From Lepidostoma basale (taxonomy: Eukaryota > Arthropoda > Insecta > Trichoptera > Lepidostomatidae): a DNA stretch of 64,000 nucleotides. The position numbers and the translations under genes are program-made. Within the stretch, counting starts at the first letter, position 1, and every line of letters begins with the position of its first letter. The notes beneath the pieces are model-generated. The model was given only the letters and a program-made list of their open reading frames with translations. It was not told where the DNA came from and did no database searches. The stretch covers positions 558,001-622,000 of the forward strand of contig JAHDVF020000732.1 in NCBI GenBank assembly GCA_022606425.2. The letters run 5' to 3'. Shown here in pieces: positions 33,220-44,290 of this stretch.

Positions 33220-33985
33220 AATATTTTTTCCGAACATTTAAACAATTATAACAGATAAACTTAGGAATATATCAACACATTTTTTATTAAATTTAATGCT
33301 TAATTGAGCACCAGGAAACCGATTAAATAGATTAATTAATATTATTTTCTATGTAGAGGTATAAAAATAAACACAAAAATAATATGTTAACGTTCTACTT
33401 TTGGATATTGTTAATTTCATTACATTACCAAATACTTATATTTTATTTAAGTTACATTAATGGTTAATACTGACCTGTGTCAACAGGAACGTCAAGTGCA
33501 AGTCAAGTCAATAATGCAAGTGAGAAATGTTTTCAGTCAGTCCAATTAAGGGCTAAAATATGATAAATCAAAATAAAATTCATTCTTATATGTTTCCAGC
33601 AAATAAGTGTTTTTCTTAGATCTTTGATTTGAAGCACGGATAATATTCAATGTACAATTTTACGCAATACTTCACATGAACGCGTTATAAATTTATGAAT
33701 CTTGTTTAAAAAATACTTATTTAGTTCTCATTGAACGTTACCAGTGGTAATACTGTCCGTGACTTGTCTAAACGATTCATTGTTATTTAGTTTAGGCGTT
33801 AGCAAAGTTGCAGGAGCAGTGTTAGCAGTATTGTTTTAAAAGCCCATAGTTAACTTTTAAACTTCTTTAGAAATAAACTAAGAAAAAAAAGTATTAAATA
33901 TTTCATATGAAAACCTTATCCTTTATTTCTCGAATTACTCTTAATTATATGAGAGTTTAACTATAACGTGTGCACAAAACATTGT
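33220..33985. other. Intron 2 AT-rich DNA, nothing recognised
   Basis: No supported feature. Confidence 0.4.
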
Positions 33986-33989
33986 TTTA

Positions 33990-34250
33990 ACCCCCATAAT
34001 TGCGTAGGTTTTCACGGTTGGCAGCAATATGTTTTGTGTGATTTTGGGTATCACCGTGTGATTTCTCCTTCTCGACCGACGCTTCGGAGATCGTTGCAGT
34101 CTCCATCTTCAGGGTAATGTGGTGGTGGTAATAAATGTGATATGAGTTGTGTCTGCTAAGATGAAGACTGCAACGATCTCCGAAACGTCGGTCGAGAAGG
34201 AGAAATCACACGGTGTTACCCAAAATCACAAAAAACATATTGTTTTAACC
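33990..34250. mobile_element. Penelope-like snapback repeat, family P4
   Basis: Arms GTGATTTCTCCTTCTCGACC / its complement. The minus arm reads CTGAAGA (complement at 34106-34112), T, hairpin GGAGA/TCTCC, GAAGC, GTC; the + arm keeps GAAACGTCGG. Relatives at 3.2 and 45.4 kb. Confidence 0.65.
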
Positions 34251-34259
34251 CTTTGATTT

Positions 34260-34440
34260 CATAAAATGCTAATGTTGTTATTTGAAATATCTTGGTAGAA
34301 CTTCATTGTATACTCGTATAACAATTTTTTTTATTAAAAAATCCTGGATGACCAGAAGATGGCGGCGAGCTACCGAAACCGATCGAAGCCATAAACCTAA
34401 GTGGAATTAAACTAAATATATACTGTAAAGAAATTTAAAA
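34260..34440 (+). mobile_element. Penelope-like repeat, family P2
   Basis: TTGAAATATCTTGGTAGAAC end, then CCAGAAGATGGCGGCGAGCT and ACCGAAACCGATCGAAGCC: the full P2 order in one arm. Confidence 0.6.
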
Positions 34441-36250
34441 TTATATGTGTATTTTTTTAATTTCGTTATTACCATTAAATGTTTTATGGATTTGAAAATG
34501 TGCTACCGAGTTTTGTCGTCCTTGTTCATAGTTGGGGTAACCACAAGTTTGTTATGCTTTAAGAAAATAAATGAAGTTTAACAAAAAAGAATCACGTATG
34601 CTTAATAGATACCTTGAAAACAAGCACAATCAGTTAAATATGCATAATGAGCCAAACAAATGACGCTCTATTTTGTTTAAAGGGTATCAAGTGCTCAATC
34701 GAGCTTTAAATTTTCTATTTGTATTTTTGCATTTTTTGAATCAGAATTGTGCAGGTAGATGTCCTTAAAATATGGGTAAGCCAAGGAATAATTCTCTTGC
34801 ATAGTAATATCCTAAAGTTTTTCTTTTACCGTACTAATTATAATGTAATTTTCCATTACGATATTTATGTTTTTATAAGAATAACGTGAAAAAAAAATTA
34901 TAAACGAAACTGCTTACCAGTACGAAAGTCAGAAATGTAGAATTCATGAACCAGGTATTAGTTTTTTTTTATTATATATGAACCTTCAATTTGCTTTGTA
35001 AATTTATATTTAAATTAAACCCTTTTATTTACCACTTAGTAATTATAGTTTTAAGTTTAAAAAAAATAAAACAAAAAACAGACGAATTTCTGGTGAGCGT
35101 CACTTGTTTCAAGGTAAACTATAATATAAAGTATCTTTAGATTATAAAAGTTTTAAATTACAGTAAGCAGAGGAGTGTTCATTTAAACCGTTTCTAATCA
35201 TTTATATCATAATTAAAAAATATATATATACGAGTTTTTCATAAATACAAAGTGTTTTAATTGAATTCAAACATGGTACGTGAAGTTGGCAGAAGGGGGA
35301 TCTTGACATGAATGAATGGACCAGATCTTGCGCAGTCAATAACACAGAATGGCTTCATTAAGAAAATATATAACTTAATCGACGAAAATAACATATCATA
35401 TTACATAATAACAAAAATGTGCCTAAGAATACTCGCTACTTTCAGAATATAGTTCACGTAAAGCCAGGAATAATAAATATAATACAAATACATATATTGT
35501 AACTATTAATTATGGATTCCAATCATCTAATTTAGATCAGGTTTCTCAATATGGCAATCAGAAGCTATGTGCGTGACACTTATATTTGTTTCCATAAACG
35601 GCATGATACCAAATCCGTAATAAACATCCGATGTTCTAGCCGATAGTCATTTGTATGCCAATATTTTAATTTTGAATAACATATTTGGTGATACAGGTGT
35701 TAATATCAGTCCAAACGTGCTCACGTCAATTACCATAGTGCTCAAAACAACAATTCAAAAAACGGTTTTGTTTGCCGTGAATCATTTTTATTTTTATAAT
35801 CAATACACGCGTACCGTTTGTAATATTACATATACATGGATTGAGTCAATAATCAACACAACAGTTTTATTGAAAATATGTTTATGAATAAAGACGTTAC
35901 CCTTTTTTGTATTAAAATTCAAGTTTAACCAACCTAATATTGAATCCATTTTATAACTTGTGCTTCACATTATACGAGTATATTTGTTGCTAATAAAATG
36001 TTGCCGTGGTCTGAATTGAAACAATCGATGATCATATGGAGCACCTTGTATACATAGAAAAATATCTTAAAAAGTCAGAATAGATTTGTATAACTCTTTT
36101 TATATTTTCATAATAAACGGGATTTATTTATCAGTTATGAAATTATGATTATAATTTGTATTTAGAGGCGAATAATTTATTTAGTAATTTGAATCTTTTA
36201 AATATAATAAGTTTGATGCTTTCAATGTTTTTATTTTAATATTATCTTGC
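34440..36250. other. Intron 2 AT-rich DNA, nothing recognised
   Basis: Up to the acceptor of exon 3 I see no exon or classified repeat. Confidence 0.4.
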
Positions 36251-36252
36251 AG

Positions 36253-36314
36253 AGATTCCGTCGGATCTCCTAGGAGAAGAAGCGTAGGAAAAGCTAACGG
36301 ATTGGAATTGAAAA
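36253..36314 (+). CDS. Zasp66: Zasp-like PDZ protein, coding exon 3 (short basic linker)
   Basis: A 62-base exon after a TATCTTGCAG acceptor. Its first base completes the GA left by the previous exon to make a Glu codon, giving the peptide EDSVGSPRRRSVGKANGLEL. It ends one base into a codon (phase 1) at the donor GTATGT (36315). The peptide follows the PDZ and is basic and Ser/Pro-rich, probably a flexible linker with a phosphorylatable SPRRRS stretch (inference). Phases agree on both sides, which is the main support. The next intron is only 83 bases. An alternative acceptor two bases downstream would break the frame. Confidence 0.75.
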
Positions 36315-36397
36315 GTATGTGAAATTTGTAATACACTTATCACAAATACAAAATTACACAACGTTACACATTTTTTAAACTATTTCTAATTTTTCAG

Positions 36398-37870
36398 GAC
36401 CTTCACAACTCATCGCTGAAGTACAAGGATCGTCCACTCCTAGAACTCCCACACTCAGCCGACCTGAATCAAGAACTTCTTTCACACCCAATAAAACAGA
36501 ACCTTCCACATTAAATTCCAATCACCCTTCTCCGTTTGCTTCTTCCAGCAATAATCTCTTCAGCGATATTCCTCCACATACTTCGCAATACACATCCAAC
36601 AACAGTCTGAACCAGCAAAGCTCTCCGCTTCATGCTTCAAGTCCCAACTTTAACCCATCGGTTTCTCACAGTTCTTTATCTTTGACAGTTCACGGTAATT
36701 CTAATCAACAGCTTTCTCCTAAATTTGTTCCTTCACCAACTTTGCTTAGAAAATCACCTTTTGATAACTCAAATCCATTTCCCGCCACTCAAAATATATC
36801 AGCTTCAGAATCAAAACTCAACTCTTCGCCATTTTCAGGTCAACTGTCTTTAAGATCTCCTTCATTGGCAAATAATGGATCTTCCCCAAACAAGAGCAGC
36901 GTATCTCCTTTCTCAACCCTCGAGTCTACTTCTTTGGTGAAGACTTCCATACGCCCCAGTATTACAATGCCGACTATCACACCCCCGACCATATCTTTTC
37001 CGAGTTACTCTTCGAGTGAAACTAACTGCGAGAGAAGTGTGCACTATACCTCTCACAATACATTAAATGCTTCGACCTCTCAAACTCCAACGGCTTCAGA
37101 AAAAACAAGTCCCAGGTCACCATTTCAAACGGCAAACTCTAATACAGGGCACACGAGTTTGGGATACGTAACAACATTTAAAACAGATATTCCTCAAATT
37201 TCCCCTCGTTCTCCATTAAACTCTCTGCCCTACATTTCAGGAAATAATCAAACATCTTCATCGAATCAGTGGATTAATCATGCGGGCAATCCAACTTCTT
37301 CATTTAATTCTCCTTTTGCAACAAGTAGTGGACCATATTCTAGTACAGTGAACATCTTCCCCAAAGATTCAGCTCATAGCCAATTCTCAAATAACTTTCC
37401 TCTGAACGGTACACCTACATTTTCAAATTGTAATAAACCGAACGTAACTGTATCGACTTCTCCGTTCTCACATAACAATATTTTACCTACGATCAATTCT
37501 GCACCTATATCCTCCACGTATTCTTCTAAGCCCAGGCAAGCATCTCCTTTTGCTGCTCCCCATAACCCTCACAACGGGCAAACTAAACCTTCATCTTCAG
37601 CTATTCCCACAATTTCTAAATCGAATCTGTCCTCGATCCAGTTTCCTCATTACCTTCTTTACTCCACGCCCACAACGACTATCAGATCCACTAATCCGTT
37701 CGTCACAAACGAGTATTTGATAACGAAGACGGAGATATCGGAGCAGTCCATAACGGAAACAGAAGAAGTGACAACTACCAAGAGGTTATCGCTGAACGGA
37801 TATGAGGAGCCATCTTCCCAGGCGTTTGACAAAGCGTTGAGTGCAATGGGAATCAACGGAACATACAACG
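36398..37870 (+). CDS. Zasp66: Zasp-like PDZ protein, large Ser/Pro/Asn-rich exon with SPF/NPF repeats
   Basis: This 1473-base exon follows a TTTTTCAG acceptor. Its first two bases complete an Arg codon, and it then stays open for 490 codons to the donor GTAAGA at 37871 (phase 1). The protein is low-complexity, rich in Ser, Thr, Asn and Pro, with about eight SPF and two NPF tripeptides spaced through it. It has no predicted membrane segment or coiled coil. The last 60 residues are less simple: a TETEEVTTTKR stretch and a QAFDKALSAMGINGTYNG end, which may be a conserved contact segment. Such disordered regions between PDZ and C-terminal modules are common in Zasp/ALP proteins. SPF/NPF repeats could bind EH-type or other small domains (inference). 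No LIM domain is present. Reading through the donor would add only six residues (KNFRF after the shared G) before a TAA at 37888-37890. Confidence 0.82.
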
Positions 37871-38045
37871 GTAAGAACTTTCGTTTTTAAACGTCACTTC
37901 TCCACACTATTTTGTTTTCAAAAGTATCCAAATTTATATGAATGAAAATCTAAAATTTAAAAAGTTTCACGTTTCCAAAATGCAATATTTTTCAGTTATA
38001 TGCGGTGTTTCGTAAAATTTTTAAATTGCGTATATTGTAAATAAA
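37871..38045 (+). other. Intron read-through tail with polyadenylation signal
   Basis: Beyond the donor at 37871 the frame reaches TAA at 37888-37890, and AATAAA occurs at 38040-38045. Failure to splice would therefore give a complete short transcript that ends the protein with NGKNFRF. AATAAA is common in such AT-rich DNA, so this is only suggestive. Confidence 0.25.
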
Positions 38046-39080
38046 AAAATACCAGAATTGGTTTGCCGACTGACATAATTATGCTTTCTACATTACCTTA
38101 AAACGAGCTTCAATTTAATAAGTTTGATTTTCGTAAATATGAATTAATATCTGTCAATATATTTTGGACAATTAAACAAACTTATTTTTAGTAATTATTA
38201 TGTAATCTTCAAAACTATCAGTACATGCATCAGACTAATTCTGTGAATACCCAAATAATGGCACAAATAGTGTAGAAATTGATCATCGAAATAATAAATC
38301 ATAGTATAATATCATATATGATCACAAAATGAACGCTAATAAAATCAAAACCATAAAGTGGATGTTAAGGTAGCTCAGCATGGCATGTGTATGTGGAGTA
38401 AACCTTGTAATTAAAACCAGCAACTTCGCCTACACTTGTTTCACGCTAAATGTTTCACGCTAAACATAGTAAACGTGTAATTACAGTTTTTAGTAAGTAT
38501 TTCTACTAATTTTAGATTTGAAAGAACGATTTCTTTGATTTATGATTGCACAATGTAACTCCAGCATCGGAAAGCTAACGTCATACTCGTAACTAACCGA
38601 GAATAACACTTTATCGCGATATTGTTCCGAGCTCCTAAGCTTTAATGGTAGGTTCACTCGTGTATCCGAGGATCGTAAATTTTAATTACTTCTTAAATTT
38701 TGACACTTTGTTCTTAAATTGACTTTAATTGCCACTCTCTTAACGAAGTTAACCGATTGATTTTAACGGCCGTTTGAACAAAAACGTTTAGCATACCTAT
38801 TGGATATTTTTTCGCTATATATATGATTTATTATGAGACGATATAATTGAATATATATTTTTTTAAGTCAGTGAATATCGTGCATTTCTAGAGATATACT
38901 CACATTAATTTGCATCATAAAAAAATAATAAAAGGATTCGGTTTAAATATTTACAGAATACTGTTTTATTGTGACGGAGGCAAACGAACGTGTCAAGGCT
39001 TTGTATTTTTTCTAAGTTGTTAAAGAAATTTCCTTTATGAAAAAGCTGTTTCAACTTCTGAGATAGATCTCAAAGAAAAA
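38046..39080. other. Non-coding DNA after the large exon
   Basis: AT-rich; a local duplication TTTCACGCTAAA at 38440-38465. No exon or known repeat seen. Confidence 0.35.
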
Positions 39081-39084
39081 ATCA

Positions 39085-39320
39085 TGTTTTTATTTTAAAT
39101 TTCATGGCAGAAGTTCATTGTAAATAATGAAAATACAATTTTTTTTATTATTGATGTGATATAGTTAAAATCCACATATGTTTGTCTCTTCGACCGGTTA
39201 CGGCTGTTTTGCGATCTTCTGGAAGATAAAGATGAAAGCAAAGCGCAGAAACCGATTGAAGACACAAACATAATATGAATACACAGGAATTTAACTAAAT
39301 ATGCATTTAAAAATAATTCA
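39085..39320. mobile_element. Penelope-like snapback repeat, family P2
   Basis: AATTTCATGGCAGAAGTTCA end; TTCGACCGGTTACGGCTGTT and its partner CGCAGAAACCGATTGAAGAC flank GATCTTCTGGAAGATAAAGA. Confidence 0.5.
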
Positions 39321-39694
39321 AGATTTATTTATTTTGATTCTTAAAGAGGTATATTGATTAACAATTATTTGTGGTGGATTAGTTGCGGGTTGTTCATCTG
39401 AAATTCCCTATAATAGTTTTGTAACGTTTCTTGATATTAGTACACTTGATTTCAGGAGAGGGCATATTACTCAGAATAAAGTCTTGTCAACCTGTAAATG
39501 ATTGTGATTCAATTAGGGCTTAACAGATGAAATTATATTAATTAATAGTAAGACGTTTTACAAAATACAAATGTTCCTAAAATTAGAATCAATATAAAAA
39601 ATATGTATTATGTAATAATGTAAAATTAGTATTCTGACACAAATTTATGACTAGAATTAGTATCAAATGTGGATATTTTACTGCCACGTGGATA

Positions 39695-39820
39695 ATTTAT
39701 AGTCACGCGAATTCTACACCAAACCAAAGATGGCAGTGTAACAATCACACTGCCATCGCCGGGAATCGAATCCGGGACCTTCGGTATGGCAGTCAGATCT
39801 CTGCCACGAAGGTTGTCAAT
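39695..39820 (-). mobile_element. tRNA-derived SINE family C, 3'-truncated
   Basis: The minus strand contains the B-box (GGGAATCGAATCCGGGACC in complement), the head ending CTTCGTGGCAGAGATCTGAC, and the first part of the body. Confidence 0.65.
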
Positions 39821-40110
39821 AAAACTAAGTGTTTTTAAGGTTAGCTTTTATATATATTAATGAATCCTTTAATTACCTTTAAAGGGCTTCATAAGAGAGT
39901 TGGAATATATTGTGCGGTTGACATTTTAAAGCAAATCCCAAGACGCCGTAATTGATATTTCTTTGTTCTCGGTTCCCACATATTGAACTTCCGAAAACAA
40001 TTCCCTAAACAATAGCTCTTGACATGCTCCGTAAGTCTGCCTTCACTGAAGCAGAACGTCTCTGGCCGCCCGCCTGATCCTTACTGCGGCCATGGATCCA
40101 AGACACTAAT

Positions 40111-40121
40111 TCGTCAGTCAC
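40111..40121 (+). promoter_or_regulatory. Initiator-like site upstream of the 40320 exon
   Basis: TCGTCAGTCACA matches the arthropod initiator TCAGTY, lies in a GC-rich patch (40020-40145) that contrasts with the AT-rich surroundings, and is about 200 bases before the ATG at 40320. No clear TATA box is seen 30 bases upstream. Site assignment is by motif and position only. Confidence 0.3.
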
Positions 40122-40319
40122 ATTTCACAAACACCGGAGACAGTGTCCATTATAACTTATATCAAACGTAATATTATATTCGTGACGTTTCTATTCAAAT
40201 ATCTTGTAAAATATATAACCATACAACTATATTATGTATATAAACAAGTATAGGTGTATCTATAGGAACTTTACTTAATCGTATACAAAACAACGAGTGA
40301 TTTTATTTTAAATATAGAC

Positions 40320-40710
40320 ATGAAATTTTATCCTTGCACTTTATGTATTCGTAAGAAATCTCCAATATTTTTCCCTTCTTATTCGACAAATTCTGAAACC
40401 ACGGACACCTCGGATGCGGAAAAGTATAAAAGAAGTGTTTTCAAAGATTGCTGTGTGCCCAACAATGATTATAAAGCCGCTACTTATCCATCATCTTTGA
40501 TTAAAAAGAAACGGTTCAGTTCCTCGCTAGGGTTGAAGTTCGCAAAAGCTTTTAGAAAGCTGTCGGCGACATCTGTGGGCAGAGAACCGAAGCAACAGAT
40601 CAAATCTTTGGGAAATGGTAATAAAAGTCCGGGAAACTCTTACTACGATAGTTGCTACGAATGTAAAATTCTCGGCTATCCGGAAGCTAATTGGTGGGAT
40701 CTTTATCAGG
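40320..40710 (+). CDS. Open exon with own ATG, probable alternative first exon of the same gene
   Basis: The frame starts MKFYPCTLCIRKK and runs 130 codons plus one base to a perfect donor (CAGG then GTAAGT at 40711), so it leaves in phase 1, like the large exon ending at 37870. The peptide is basic and Cys-rich at both ends (CTLCIRKK; CCVPNN; DSCYECK) with a basic middle (SSLIKKKRFSSS, FAKAFRKL) and ends PEANWWDLYQ. I do not recognise a domain. Two readings fit: an alternative first exon (initiator-like TCAGTC at 40114-40119, about 200 bases upstream), or an internal phase 1-1 cassette using the AG at 40316-40317 as acceptor. Because the outgoing phase matches, the first reading would give a PDZ-less isoform sharing the downstream exons. 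It could also belong to a separate gene. Confidence 0.55.
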
Positions 40711-40711
40711 G

Positions 40712-42100
40712 TAAGTAGTTTTCGCTCTCTTTGACTTGTGTATTTTTTTTTTCTAATTACCTTGAGTCACGGTATTTTTTTTTCGTTAAAACACACATGC
40801 ACGTATTGATGAAGTAATAAAATAGTTTAATGCATCCAACTGTTCGATTTTGAGAAATGATCACAATTGATTTATTCAGTAAATTGTATTGTAAAATCAT
40901 CATCAAGAATATAATACCGATTAGAATTTCATATATATAAAATTGATATGAAAATCATTTTTATTAATTACGGTGTAGATATATATATATTTTTTTAGGT
41001 TTTACAATTATTACCTCAAATTCAATGAAGTTGATGTATTTGGAGCAAAATTTTTTGATAACAATTAATTCTTTAAAGTAAATTCTCGTATCTTTACGGT
41101 TAAACTTAGGAACACTACGCACGTCTTGTATACGTCAATATTATTTATAAATTAATGTTTATCAGGCAAAACACTGTTCACCAAAACAAAAGACAAAACA
41201 CCAAAAACATTAAGGTTTATTAAATTAATTTTCATGCGGGTAATTTTTGACGAGTCACAAAAATACTTTCTAAAGAAGTAAATAAACTGATATCAGTGGA
41301 AAAACCAGAATTTCAACTCAATATTATTCGCAGTTACAATTTCGGGCCTTATACTAAATATGTACACGAGAACATTGTTCTATATGAAAAACGTGAAACA
41401 AATATGTGATTAACGTAATTTTTTATTGAAAATAGGTTTCATAACAAACGAAATAACCCCTTTTAGTCGTTGTTGAATTGAGATGAGGAATGCGAGCAGC
41501 ACACTGGACGGTACTGAGCAGGGAGTGGCGCTTCATCGGCCGTGACCAGCTTGTGTGTGCCATCCTGCCATTCTTCATACTATACGGTGTTTAAAAATGA
41601 CACGTTTTATAAATGATAATACTAACTTACCTCTTGTCTGATATAAAATATATATTTTTTAAACATTAGTTAAAATCTACTGAAACAATAGATTTAATAT
41701 CTTGTTATTTTATTTTTATTATTTCGTTTTACTTTATTTGAAAAAAAGAAAAACACTTGCATTTAACTATATATTATTACGTATTTAAAAGACGCCAAAC
41801 TGTTTCGCTAGTGCCAAACATTGAATACTAACAAAAATACTATATTCCTACGTGTATGAAACTCTACTTGTATATCATAGAATTCTGTCGGTACGTTCTT
41901 AACTTAAAATAAAAGCGGTTTACAAAATAATATAATATTATAGAGTATTTTGGTGGTATATAAATAATGAAATACATTATTCAATTTAAAATAAATTTAT
42001 ACGAGTCCATTGTGAACGGTGGACACATTTTGGATAACCCTTCATAAAGAAAATATAGCCAATTATTAGACAAGAAAGATAAATTTCCTCAATCAGGGAT
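40712..42100. other. Intron DNA; one GC-richer patch
   Basis: 41490-41580 is GC-richer and unique (GCAGGGAGTGGCGCTTCATC) with no usable frame. The rest is AT-rich with nothing recognised. Confidence 0.35.
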
Positions 42101-42109
42101 TTATAAACT

Positions 42110-42360
42110 GAAATGTAATGAGATAATCAAATGATTTTACTGAAATCTCTTGATGGAAGTTCATTTTAAATAATAATTAAATAAAACGATGTTTTTTAAC
42201 TACTTCCACTTTTGTCTTTATTTAGACAGCGACCGGTTTCGCCAGACTCGCTGGCATAGACCAGTCTGTCGATGCCAGCGAGTCTGGCGAAACCGGTCGC
42301 TGTCTAAATAAAGACAAAAGTGGAAGTAGTTAAAAAACATCGTTTTATTTAATTATTATT
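42110..42360. mobile_element. Penelope-like snapback repeat, family P3
   Basis: Two long arms fold back on each other: ACTACTTCCACTTTTGTC and its complement flank a centre with GGTTTCGCCAGACTCGCTGGC and its complement. The + arm reads CTGTCGAT, the hairpin GCCAG/CTGGC, then GAAACCGGTC (42289-42298). It is followed by the endonuclease relic at 42428. Outer flanks (TTTTACTGAAATCTCTTGAT) recur at 16500-16560 and 31360-31400. Confidence 0.6.
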
Positions 42361-42427
42361 TGAAATGTAATGATTGCTCATTTTTTATATTGGTAAAACA
42401 AGGCGCAATTTTAAATAAAGAATAAAA

Positions 42428-42604
42428 GAGCACATAAGATGTCTCTCTGATAATAATTTTTCTGTATTTGCTAACCACCTCATAGAAAAAGATCATTCAT
42501 TTAATAAAGATATTGGCGTTGAAATTTTGAATGTTAATAATAGAAATATAATTTTGAGCAATCTCGAAATTTTAGAAATTAAAAAAGCTATTAAAAATAA
42601 ATAA
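42428..42604 (+). pseudogene. Penelope-like element: relic of GIY-YIG endonuclease C-terminus
   Basis: A 58-codon open stretch ending in TAA reads EHIRCLSDNNFSVFANHLIE, then KDHSFN, and VEILNVNNRNIILSNLEILE. The pattern F-A-x-H-L-(I/L)-x-x-x-H, then (V/I)-E-(I/L)-L-x-(V/I), then an L-x-x-L-E-I-L-E-I-K-K end is how Penelope-like retroelement proteins finish, after the GIY-YIG domain. There is no ATG in the right place and no reverse transcriptase upstream, so it is a 5'-truncated fossil. It follows directly on the palindromic repeat at 42110-42360, tying that palindrome family to Penelope-like elements. Recognition is from memory of the family. Confidence 0.6.
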
Positions 42605-42972
42605 ATATTATAAGTAATCAAATAAATTAAACGTCAAGTCCAATTTTTGATTTATTTCCTTTGTTGAAAGTAATTACCTGAACCCCAATAAGAACTTTAA
42701 AATACTGAGCATATAACCTAGTTGACATCAATTTAAAAAAAGGATTAAGAAATTCTATGTATGCTTGATGAAGCATACATAGAATTTCTAATTCCTCAAA
42801 TCTTATTTCACCTTCAATCCTCCACTTGTCCTTTGTTCATATCTTGGAGAACGTTGTTCATCCATTTCTATTTAGTAGTGGTAGTAAAATTATTACTTAT
42901 GTACGCAAATAAAATAAAAAGAATATTAAAACACTCGACCGAACGTAGAAATGGGAGGAAGGCAGAGTTATG

Positions 42973-43155
42973 TTAGTGTGCGTTCAAAATTGTACTCACT
43001 TTTCCGACAACAAAAGAGTCAGCTCGCATTTTCCCTCGCCACGGTTCATTCCACAGACCTAACCCATACTTCCTTCCGCTAGAATCAATGCCCAATGGAG
43101 TCCATTCCGAGTTGTAGAGTCCGCAGCTCTTTGTGAACAAAATGGCGGATGTCAC
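42973..43155 (-). other. Unrecognised 60-codon ORF with a donor-like site, minus strand
   Basis: The frame MTSAILFTKSCGLYNSEWTP to RADSFVVGKV covers a GC-rich unique patch, and on the minus strand reads into GTGAGTAC, a consensus donor. It could be an opposite-strand first exon; no homology is recognised. Confidence 0.2.
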
Positions 43156-43434
43156 GGACTACATTCGGGACAGTCGAACAAATTATTAATTGGAGCGAGC
43201 TTTTCAGGAAATATAAAATGTAATTAATTTGATCTTGCGTGCACACAGTTTGTTTAGTTCGGGTAATTAGCTGACTCCAGCAACATGACATTTGACGATG
43301 ATCTATTTTTAGATTCAATTAGACATTTCCGTTAACATTATCCTCCATAAATCAGACGACCAAATTATTTTTATGTTTGTATGCATACCTCTCTTCGCTA
43401 GTATGCGCCTTAAACGACTTCAGCAAAATTCTAA

Positions 43435-43825
43435 GACATATGTGTGTTAGAACGATTTACGACAGAATCTCAAATACTGATGGGAGAAAGGAATGAAGAG
43501 CCGAAGAAGGTATTGTGGACAAAATTATGAAAGGATCGCTGCGTTGGTTCGGACACATGGAGCGCATGGATGGAGAAAGAATGGTTAAGAAAGTATATGT
43601 TAACGATATAAATTGAGTACGGAGTCGAGGTAGACCGAGAAAAACATGGAATGACCAAATAAATCAATGTTTAAAGGTTGGTCATGTTAGAAGTCGAAAG
43701 AAACATGCGTGAATGACTCGTTGTATGAATGTGGAGGAAGATAGACTGTGTCAGGATAGAGTAGTGTAGCGGTCCATTCTCTCTGCCTACCCCTGTGGTA
43801 AAATGGCGGATGGTTTGTTTATTTA
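43435..43825 (+). mobile_element. LINE C-terminal fragment, decayed
   Basis: TACGACAGAATCTCAAATAC, GCGTTGGTTCGGACACATGG, GGTAGACCGAGAAAAACATG and the end TCTCTGCCTACCCCTGTGGT, GGATGGTTTGTTTATT. Stops throughout. Confidence 0.65.
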
Positions 43826-44195
43826 TGGTGGATTAGCTTAAAAATGTCCGATTAAAATGTACTTTTTTGCGATTGAATTTCAAAAATATATCTATAGTAA
43901 ATGATGAGAACCTTTGTAAAATACAATTGAAAATCTTCAGAATTATGCTCATAACTCATAACATTTGATACTTATCTTAAAAACGTTATTTCACATTTTT
44001 ATGAAGGTCACTTGAGACTAAATGTGAATATTTGTGTTCATTGTGTATATATATTTTTAACAAATAAGTTTTAATTTGGTTAATTATTTCCAAAATCAAT
44101 ATACATTTCTTTTACTTTGAGAAAAAAATAATTTTTGATTAATTAATTATTAATAATCAAATCATAAACATATTAACATCATAACATTAGGAGTA
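43826..44195. other. AT-rich DNA, nothing recognised
   Basis: No supported feature. Confidence 0.4.
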
Positions 44196-44199
44196 GCTA

Positions 44200-44290
44200 T
44201 TTGTATTTTAGTTTCGATCGGTTTCGGTAGCTCGCGGATGTCGAAGATGGCAGCGAGATGCAAGTATTATGTACTCGTATATTATAAAAA
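44200..44290. mobile_element. Penelope-like repeat core, family P2
   Basis: TTTCGATCGGTTTCGGTAGC, CTCGCGGATG, then GAAGATGGCAGCGAGATG: two half-cores back to back. Confidence 0.45.

Noticed and set aside
37659..37868. Minus-strand ORF under the large Zasp exon
   Set aside because: Shadow of the + strand coding exon.
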